Of a DNA stretch of 64,000 bases, positions 55,927-64,000 are shown piece by piece. The translations under genes were made by a program, and so were the position numbers. The notes beneath the pieces are model-generated. The model was given only the letters and a program-made list of their open reading frames with translations. It had not been told where the DNA came from and ran no database searches. Each line of letters starts with the position of its first letter. The stretch's first letter is position 1. This stretch comes from Callorhinus ursinus (lineage: Eukaryota > Chordata > Mammalia > Carnivora > Otariidae): assembly GCF_003265705.1 (NCBI RefSeq), contig NW_020312788.1, positions 8,633,945-8,697,944 of the forward strand. Reading direction: 5' to 3'.

Positions 55927-58735
55927 AAAGGACAAGGAGGGGCTGACCAAAATGGATTTCTGAACTCCCTTCCTGCCATGGACACAAAGAATGTACAGCT
56001 ACCTACAAGGAAATTACACCTGAAGGAAATCCAGAAAGTAGCTGAGCAACTCTGACACATCAGGTGAACAAGAAAATCCCTACACTGGAACAGGTAGAAA
56101 TGTCTGAGATACACCCTTGGTACAATGCATACAATCAGGAGGGTAGGGCAACTCTTAGCTTTTCCCTGAGGAGTGAAGGGTTTGGACCCCACATTGAGTG
56201 CTCCAACTTTTAAGACTCCCACTTGAGAGATGGGCCTCTACACACCTAGCTCTGAAAGCCAATGAGGTTTGCATCCATGAGACTTTCAAGACTACAGCAA
56301 ACAAAGTAACAGTTCTTAAGAGGAGTGCAAGCATTCACTGCAGCTATCTCCATAGGGCTCAGCACAGAGGGAGCAAGGAAAACTGCCCATCTCCCAGTCT
56401 TCCCTAAATGGGTCCATCTGTAAACTTTGAAAGCTGTGGATCAGTCTTCTAATTTAACATACATCTAAGGACTGACTGTGTTCTTCTCCAGAGGATGCCC
56501 ACTCTCACTTTTATTCAACATAGTACTGGAAGTCCTAGCCAGAGCAATTATGCAAGAAAAAGAAATAAAAGTCATCCAAATTGGATAGGAAGAAGTAAAA
56601 TTGTCTCTATTTGCAGATGACATGATATTATATATAGAAAATCCTAAAGACTCCACCAAAAAAAAAAAAACTGTTAGAACTAGTAAAGAAATTCAGTAAG
56701 ATTGTAAGATACAGAAATCAATATATGAAAATTTGTCACATTTCTATACACTAACAACAAACTATCAGAAAGTGAAATTAAGATCACAATCCCATTTATA
56801 AGAGCATCAAAAGGAATAGGATACTTAGGAATAAATGTAATCAAGGAGGTAAAAGATCTATACACTGAAGCTATAAGATAATGATAAAAGACATTGAAGA
56901 AAACACAAACAAATGGAAAGATATTTTGTGCTTATAGATTGGAAGAATTGATACTGTGAAAATGTCTATACTATCCAAAGCAATCTACAGACTTAATGCA
57001 ATACCCATAAAATGACAATGGTATTTTCCACAGACATTTTTAAAAAGCAATCCTACAATTCATACAGAACCACAAAAGACACTGAATAGCTAAAACCATC
57101 TTGAGAAAGAACACAGCTGGAGGCATCATGCTTCCTGACCTCAAAGTGTATTACAAAGCTATTGTAATCAAAACAGTATGATATTGACATAGCAATAGAT
57201 ACATAGGTCAGTGGAAGAGAAGAGGGAGCCCAGAAATAAACCCATGCATATATGGCCAATTAATTTTTGAAAAAGGAGTCAAGAATATAAAATGGAGAAA
57301 GAATAGTCTCTTTAATAAATGGTGTTGGGAGAATTGTACTGTCACATGCCAAGAATGAAATTGGACCCCTTATCTTGCACTATACACCAAAATCAACTCA
57401 AAATGGATTAAAAACTTGAATGTAGGACCTGTAACAGTGAAACTCCTAGAAGAAAACTCAAAATGCTCCTTGACTTCGGTCTTGGCAATGATTTTTTGGA
57501 TTTGATACCACAAGCAAAGGTAACTTAAGCAAAAATAAAGTGGGACTATATCAAACTAAAAGGCTTCTGATCAGTAGGAGAAACCATCAACAAAATGAAA
57601 AAAAAAAGTCTATGGAATGGGAAAAAATATTTGCAAACCACATATCCAATAAGGGGTTAATATCTGAACTATATTAACTCATACAACCTATAGCAAAAAA
57701 GCCAACAACCCGGTTAAAAATTGGGCAAAGGAACTGAATAGACATTTTTCCAAAGAAGAAGTACAAATGGACAACAGGTACATGAAGAGATGCTAAATAT
57801 CACTAATCATCAGGGAAATGCAAATCAAAATCACAATGAGACATCACCTCACACCTGTTAGGAAGGCTATTATTAAACAGACAAGAGATCACAAATGTTG
57901 GCAAGGATGTGGAGGAAAAAGAACCCCTTTACGTTGTTCGTTGAAATGTAAACTGCCATGGAAAATACCACGGAGGTTCCCCTAAAAATTTTAAGTGGAA
58001 TTTCCACTTAATGATCCACAAATTCCACTTCTGGTTATTTATCCAAAGTAAACAAAACCATACCTCAAAGAGATATCTGTAGTCTCATGCTCATTCAAGC
58101 TTTGGTCACAATAGCAAAGTAAGTTATGGACACAATCTAAGTGTCCATCAAGGGATGAGTGGATCAAGAAATTATGGCGCATACATATATATACATATAT
58201 GTAATAACATATAATAATATTTTAAAAGGTTGAATAATATATATGTATATTATTCAACCTTTTAAAAAAGAAATTACTGTTATTTGCAATGTGGATGACC
58301 CTGGAGGACATCATGCGAAGTGAAATAAGCCGGACACAGAAAGACAAATACTGCATACCATCACTTTTATTTGGAATTAAAAAAGAAGAAAAAAGGTCAA
58401 ATTCTTAGAAATGGAGTAAAGAAGTGGTTGCCAGGGGCTAGAGAGTGGGCAAAATTGGGAGAGATTGGTAAATAGAGTTCCAGTTATAAGATGAATAAGG
58501 TCCGAGGATCTAATGTATAAATAATATGGTGACTATAGCTGATAACCATGGATTGTATAACTGAAATTTGCTAGGAGAAGAGAACTTAAATATTCTCACA
58601 CACAAAAGTCGTATGTGCAGTTATATATGTTAATTAACTTCATGGGGGTGTCCTTTCACAATGGATATGGATATCAAATCGTCATGTTGTAGACTTACCG
58701 TTTTGTCAATTATGCTCAATAAAGCTGAAAAAGAA
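55927..58735 (+). mobile_element. L1 copy with 5' UTR joined to ORF2 3' half (internal deletion)
   Basis: The start (GGGGCTGACCAAAATGG, CATGGACACAAAGAATGTAC) resembles an old L1 5' UTR. Near 56470 it switches to the ORF2 RT region (TTCTCCAGAGGATGCCCACTC, TTTGCAGATGACATG) and continues to the 3' end. ORF1 and the first half of ORF2 are missing. Remaining ORF2 frames have many stops. Confidence 0.8.
58217..58268. repeat. Near-perfect palindrome inside L1
   Basis: The left arm TTTTAAAAGGTTGAATAATA and right arm TATTATTCAACCTTTTAAAA are exact reverse complements around a short ATATATGTA centre. The right arm lies where the L1 3' UTR normally has this sequence, so the left arm looks like an inverted copy. 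Confidence 0.9.
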
Positions 58736-58739
58736 AGAT

Positions 58740-59410
58740 TTTGTCTGAGACTTCAGCCTTATTTGAGGTTCTTCTGGGGAAGGATGTGCTTCCAATCTCA
58801 CTCGGGCTGTTGGCAGAACTGTTTCTTGTAGTGGTAGGACTGAGGGAATTGGTTTCTTGCCGGCTCTGGGTTGGAAGTCACCCTCAGTTCCTTGAGGCCA
58901 CCTGTAGTTCCTTGCCACATAGGGTTCCCCAACATGGCTACTTAACCTCCTCAGAGCCAGGAAAAGAGACAGCAAACAACTCCAGCAAATGGAGCACTAC
59001 ATTCTTCTGTAAGAGAATTACTAATCACATATATCCCATCACATTTGCCATATTCTGTTGGTCAGTGTCTTCAGATGCGTATATGGAAGGGGCTGGCTAC
59101 AGAAAACTTCAGATAATTTGTCTGATATAGTGAGAAAAAGCCTTCCTGAGGAGGAAGTATTTTAGCTGAAGACCTCAAAAGAGAAGGAACCAGCTGTGAG
59201 AAGATAGGGAATGGAGGTGAGGAGCATTCTGGGAAAAAGGAACAGAAAGTGGGAAATGTAGCTCTACCCACAGACAGAAAATATTATCATACCATTGTAA
59301 CTTGTATCTTACTTATTTCTGTGTCTGTTTTCACCATCATCCATGAACTGTATAAATTATCTCCAAATCTTCAGCATCTATTATAGTAGACACTCAGTAA
59401 ATTTAATAAA
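58740..59410. repeat. Stack of ancient repeats
   Basis: 58740-59100 resembles a common mammalian repeat (CTGAGGGAATTGGTTTCTTGC, CAGTTCCTTGCCACATAGGG). 59130-59260 (CCTTCCTGAGGAGGAAG, GAGCATTCTGGGAAAAAGG) and the end (AGACACTCAGTAAATTTAATAA, L2-like) are further fragments. Families are uncertain. Confidence 0.4.
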
Positions 59411-59416
59411 TGGGTG

Positions 59417-59775
59417 GATTTAAAAACAAACAAACCCATTACAAGTCAACATAAATAACAATTTTTATGGAAAAAAACTTATATTTTCCAAAACAGAAAA
59501 AAGAAACAGCAAAAACTTGGCATTGTCTTACATCTTTTTGAAATTTCCTTAATTTCTAGCTTAATAGAAGACAGCTGGATTTTCACGTCTGCTTCTTCAC
59601 TCAATCTGTTGTGCTATCATATGTCACGTAGCCTCTGTGAAAAGCCACTGTATGTTCACAAGACAAAAATCAAAAATGGGAAAATGGCATCTTATTTTTA
59701 TTATGCAAATAGTTGTGACCTGAAAAAAGGTCTTGCGGAACCCCAGGGGCCCCCAAGCCACACTATGAGATTAAT
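59417..59775 (+). mobile_element. hAT-type DNA transposon relic, right half
   Basis: CCCATTACAAGTCAACATAAA, GCTTAATAGAAGACAGCTGG, CAATCTGTTGTGCTATCATATG and CCACACTATGAGA continue the element that begins at 55702, in the same orientation and with no evident overlap. Confidence 0.7.
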
Positions 59776-61544
59776 TACATAGCTGGCTTAAACTATTATC
59801 ATGACTAATTATCATAAACTATCATTACTCCACACTCCTTCCTAACTCTATTTTAATACTCATGTACTCAACTGAAACTGAAAAATAATGATAACAAGAA
59901 TAAGAACGCTAGCATAAAACAATGGTCCCTCATTATCCACTTGCCTCCATGAAACAACTGGGAGAACACTGTAAGCCACACCAGTATGCCAACAAATCCA
60001 GGATTTGGATTTGTTGAAGTCATCTAACTCTGCCTTACCACTAGCCCCACCACTTGTTTACGCATTATACAGTCTACCTTCTGGCCAATAACTACCTTTC
60101 TTTCCAGCTCACTTCCTAAACCCCAGTTCCAACAACCCCAAATCCCACAAACACCTCCAATACACTGATCTTATATTTTCACTGGTTCTCCTGATATCCT
60201 CACACACTTCCCCCATTATCCAGCTTAAATTCCTTGGTCACTTATTATAATCACTCCTTTAAATTTGTCCCCAACTTCTTTGCTTTGCTCTTGCTTCATC
60301 AAACTTCCCTGGATAAAACCCAACCCTGGTTAAATTCAACATTCTGCCTACTCTGTGCCTACACCCACACAGATGAACATATCTAGAAAAAAATCCACTG
60401 ATGACATCAATGTAGATTCATGATCGCCAACATTATGTGGGTGATTAACCCTGTCCAGCAATTACATTGTATTTCCCTAGATCATTTACTCTTCTAAGTG
60501 ACGGTGTCTTACTTTCTTTCTCTTCAAAATCCAACGCCTCCTCCATCCTCATTCTCAGATGATCACTCTGACTCCTATGCAACTAAGAAAATGTGATCAG
60601 AAGAGCCCCTCCATATCTACCCGCCCACCTGCACGTGTGCTCATGCTCTGCTTCCCTTCTTGCGCTAAGGTTGAGTCATCCATATTCCTAAAGACCAACT
60701 CCTCCAACGGTGCACTAGATCTCATCACCTCAAACCTACTCAAGCCATTGCTCCAGAAATTTTCCCTCTCCCTCCTGTCCAATTTATTCCTCTCTACTGG
60801 GTCTAGCCCATCAGCCTACCACCATGCTTTCATTTCTGTATTCATTGATTAAAACTCTTCATCCTCTATCTCTCTTCAGCTATTTCCCATTCTTGTCCTT
60901 CCCTTAACAACAACAAACTCCCTGAAAGAGCTGCCTCTACTTGCCGTTTCGATTTAGCTCCTCCTGTTCTCTATTGAACCTACTCTAATCAAACCCTTAC
61001 TACCGTTACTTCTCCAAATCTGTTTATCAACCTCATTGGTAACTTACACATTGCCAAATCCAATAATCAATTCTCAGGCCTCATCTCTCTTGAGTATTAG
61101 CATTTGACAGACTTGTACAATCCTTCCTTTTTACAACACTTTTTCACCGGGCTTCCAGAACACTTTGCTCATCTAGTTTCCCTCCATAGGACTGCTGTAA
61201 GGGCAGAAGGGAGTGTTGTTTGAACTGAATTGTACAAGCCTCTGTAGTCATTAGGAGATTGGGTTAGAGAGAATAGTCAAATAGAGAAAGCTCAGGAGCC
61301 TCACCTGGGTTTGAAGGAGGAAGAGTAACTGACCCTTGCATGATGCAACTAAGAAAACAAATGCGATCAGAAGAGCTCCTCCACATCTGACCCTAGAAGG
61401 ATGGTCCAGGTGGGCAGGTAGATATGGGCATTCAGGACATCAGGTCATCAGAGATCCAAGCAAATGGCCAAGGGATGCAGTAATGAGAGGTAAGGGTAGA
61501 GATAAGGTAATAATACTGGAAACCCCAACTCTAGCCTGGTAACC
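59776..61544. other. Unassigned, partly pyrimidine-rich intergenic sequence
   Basis: 60030-61160 is CT-rich on the + strand with no recognised element. It contains one copy of a segment found again at 61343-61427 (see findings). No exon recognised. Confidence 0.4.
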
Positions 61545-61794
61545 AGATTGTACTGATAATAATACTGTTCATGCTTTTACTACCTAACTCATACAAAGTG
61601 CTTTCATGGCTATTGTTTCTCTACATTGTTTCTTTCATGGCTATTGTTATCTCCAAGCAGTACAACTACTTTTTACCCCAATTGTACGGATGAAGGAACT
61701 GAGGTTAAGCTGAGGTTTCGTACAGGTTAAAACAATTGTGTAAAATTATACTGAGAGTTATTAACAGAGTTGAGACTAGAATTCAGATCCAAGA
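61545..61794 (+). repeat. MIR SINE relic
   Basis: GTACGGATGAAGGAACTGAGG and TGAGACTAGAATTCAGATCC match the MIR core and 3' part. Confidence 0.6.
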
Positions 61795-63027
61795 AAACCG
61801 AGAAATGGTGCCAAGGCACCAGCAACCAGTGCCCTAAACACAGAAATTCTGGGCAAGAGAGTCACAATCTTCCAATTGTGGGGTCCAGAAAGACCTGGGA
61901 ATCAACATCAGATCTTAAGACTGGGTGCCAGATACGGGCGGGTGTAGGGATGGGGTGGGAATGAGTAGCAATACTGACAAGCCAGCAGGAGCGGGCACTT
62001 CTCATGTGCCAGAATTCAAGTGCAAGCCGACAAACTGAGCTGAGCACAGGTAAAAGGAGCAGGTGTGTTTACCTGACTAAGAGAGTGTGGTGGAGGTGTA
62101 CAAAGCTGAGTCATTTCTGACAACCATCCCAGAGAATAAATAAACCCAGTTTTCTGTGGATCTCATGTTTAGTTCCTGGAATCCTTTGGCATCTGGCCTA
62201 AGGAGAAGTAAATATTTGGCATCTAGTGGGATGGCCATTGGGTGTTACTAAGGGCTGAGCAAGGGGTAGAAAGGGTGGAATTTGTCCCTGTATTTAACTA
62301 GATCATCATCCAAAGGATTTTCAACAGTTCATGGAAAATGCATAATCCTTAAAAAGTGGAATAAGAGAAAACTGACAAATTATTTTTCTGGCATGCAATT
62401 TGTCACTTCTTAGAGCAGGAGTTTTGAAATTTCAAGTGTAACAGTGTATTGAACAAGTGTGACCCGCGATGAAATCACAGCACCTGTTTTTATGCTCCAC
62501 AACCACTACACATGGGTTCTGTGTAGTTAAACTTCCCTTGCCCTTGGATGAACACTCGGGCATATCCCATGACTTTTGTAGACACTCCCAGATATCTACG
62601 TCAGGACAAAGGTATCCTACAGTCACTTTAGTAGCAAAAATACTTAAATCCGCTAATTAGAATATCTTATATAATCCGAAACCGGATCTGATGTAACACT
62701 AAACCTCCTGCCCCCTTGCTTGGGCTGCTTCTCTGTGGATGGTTATTCATGCATGATTTCTTCACCTTCCACGTTTCCTCTTCCTTCCCAATGTTCTCCC
62801 TGCAGCTTACTAGCCAGTTTCTAGGGTGGAGGTAGGAGAAGAAAGAGAAATTGTGGATAGGCAATGTCCTTCATGAACTGGTTTTGCTTAAATGTTTTAA
62901 ATGTTTACAAATGAGTCTTTCTTTTATGAACATTGCTGTAAGTATCCTGCAGGGTCTGTCCTGGACCCCTCCCCTGCAGTTCCCTTGTCCTGGACAGATG
63001 CATCCTCTTATCGGTTGTCAAGTTTTG
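61795..63027. other. Unassigned intergenic sequence
   Basis: No gene or element recognised. Confidence 0.4.
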
Positions 63028-63162
63028 GGTGACCAACCATCTCAGTTTGTCAGGGTGTATCCCTGCTTTAGCATTAGAAGTCCCATGTCCTGGGAAAACC
63101 CTCCTTCCTGGGTAAACCAGAAGAGTGGATCACCCTACTCATGCTTCTATCACCCTTATTTA
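63028..63162. mobile_element. Short DNA transposon relic with imperfect terminal inverted repeats
   Basis: It begins GGGTGACCAACCATCTCAG and ends GTGGATCACCCT. The inner halves are also roughly complementary (CAGGGTGTATCCCTG-like), as in a common mammalian MITE. Family not named. Confidence 0.45.
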
Positions 63163-63810
63163 ATCTGTTATCAACTCTAACTTCTGGCTTCTGGTCCTTC
63201 ACCCCTCTAGGGCACTATTCGACAAAGCCAATGATAAATTCACATTGACTCACCCAAGTGACCCTCAGGCCTAGTCCACAGAGAATATTCCTTTGCTCCT
63301 TTGGAATCTGGAGCTATAAACTCTATATCCTGACTGAATCCAAGTATTTGCAGCAATCATCTCCAAAGCACAGGGGAAGAAGCTCCCTGCACCTCCCTTC
63401 CCCTTTCAGGGAGAAAATCAAGTGTACCTTGGTCCCATTAGAATAGATTCCTTCCCATCATCTCTGAGAGGATTTGGTGACACCCAACGGACCTCAGGGG
63501 TTGTCCAGTTTGGGCTTCTCCTTGGAAAGATACATGTTCCTCATGGGTGTGGTCAAGTTTGCCTATAACCCCTATGATGTGAATTGTGAGCCCATAAATA
63601 ACCCCGACCTGGAGCCACCTACCTTGTCTACTCTATGAGGTGGAATAATAAAGACATTGTTAATTAAGTCACCTTAAAAAAAAAAGAATAATTTTAATAA
63701 AATAATAAAATAAAACTTACTTGAAATAAAATAACAGTAATAAGTAATAAATTTTAATAAAATTAGATTAAAAAATAAAGATAGGACTTATGCTGCCATT
63801 GGCCTGTTAG
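63163..63810. other. Unassigned intergenic sequence
   Basis: No gene recognised. An A/T-rich tract (AATAATAAAATAAAA) occupies about 63675-63780. Confidence 0.4.

Positions 63811-63846
<36 letters not shown>
63811..63846. repeat. (GCTT)n microsatellite
   Basis: Nine GCTT units directly before the tail of a reverse SINE. Confidence 0.95.
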
Positions 63847-64000
63847 TTTTAAGATTTTATTTATTTATTTGACAGAGAGAGACACAGCGAGAGAGAAAAC
63901 ACAAGCAGGGGGAGTGGGAGAGGGAGAAGCTGGCCTCCTGCAAAGCAGGAAGCCCGATGCAGGGCTCGATCCCAGGACCCCGGGATCATGACCCAAGCCG
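63847..64000 (-). mobile_element. Carnivore tRNA-Lys SINE, cut by window end
   Basis: A reverse SINE from the TTTTTTAAGATTTTATTTATT tail to GATCATGACCCAAGCCG; its tRNA-like head lies beyond the window. Confidence 0.95.

Noticed and set aside
29000..64000. 5' end of DPP4
   Set aside because: No CpG-rich promoter or first-exon sequence was seen; in human it lies farther from GCG than this window reaches.
1..64000. Novel defence, toxin or biosynthetic system
   Set aside because: The window is ordinary mammalian intergenic DNA plus GCG; all multi-ORF structure is explained by L1 elements.

Overview
This is mammalian nuclear DNA from a carnivore, about 64 kb around the complete proglucagon gene (GCG). 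It carries 16 copies of the tRNA-Lys-derived carnivore SINE (head GGCGCCTGGGTGGCTCAG, CT-rich middle, (AAATA)n tail). It also holds a near-full-length L1 with a caniform-type 5' and 3' UTR. The SINE and L1 subtypes look most like a caniform, probably an arctoid (bear, seal or mustelid), but the species cannot be fixed from sequence alone. I see no bacterial, plasmid or CRISPR content.

Layout. 1-18.6 kb is intergenic and packed with L1 fragments, SINEs, MIR/L2 relics and a hAT-type relic. 18.66-28.5 kb is GCG on the + strand: a proximal promoter resembling the rodent G1/G3 elements, a TATA box, non-coding exon 1 and coding exons 2-6. All four coding junctions are phase 2 and the spliced CDS is 543 nt (180 aa). 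The precursor reads signal peptide, GRPP, KR, glucagon, KR, IP-1, KR, GLP-1, RR, IP-2, RRR, GLP-2, RK. 28.5-46 kb is L1-rich, including a 6.4-kb young L1 (about 33.74-40.17 kb) that contains the only assembly gap (100 N). 46-64 kb is intergenic: a possible solo LTR, ancient repeats, a rearranged L1 inside an apparently split DNA transposon, a near-perfect palindrome and a small inverted/direct duplication.

Gene neighbourhood. In other mammals the co-oriented order is FAP - GCG - DPP4. I could not find the 3' end of FAP or the 5' end of DPP4, so GCG is the only protein-coding host gene I can support. FAP is expected beyond the left edge and DPP4 beyond the right edge (inference from known synteny).

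Main biological observation. The mature glucagon has Ser instead of Asn at position 28, one transition (AAC to AGC) from the almost invariant mammalian hormone and the same residue as chicken glucagon. GLP-1 is unchanged from human. GLP-2 has four conservative substitutions, and IP-2 ends in a tribasic site. No previously undescribed system was found; the remaining observations concern repeat structure and regulation.
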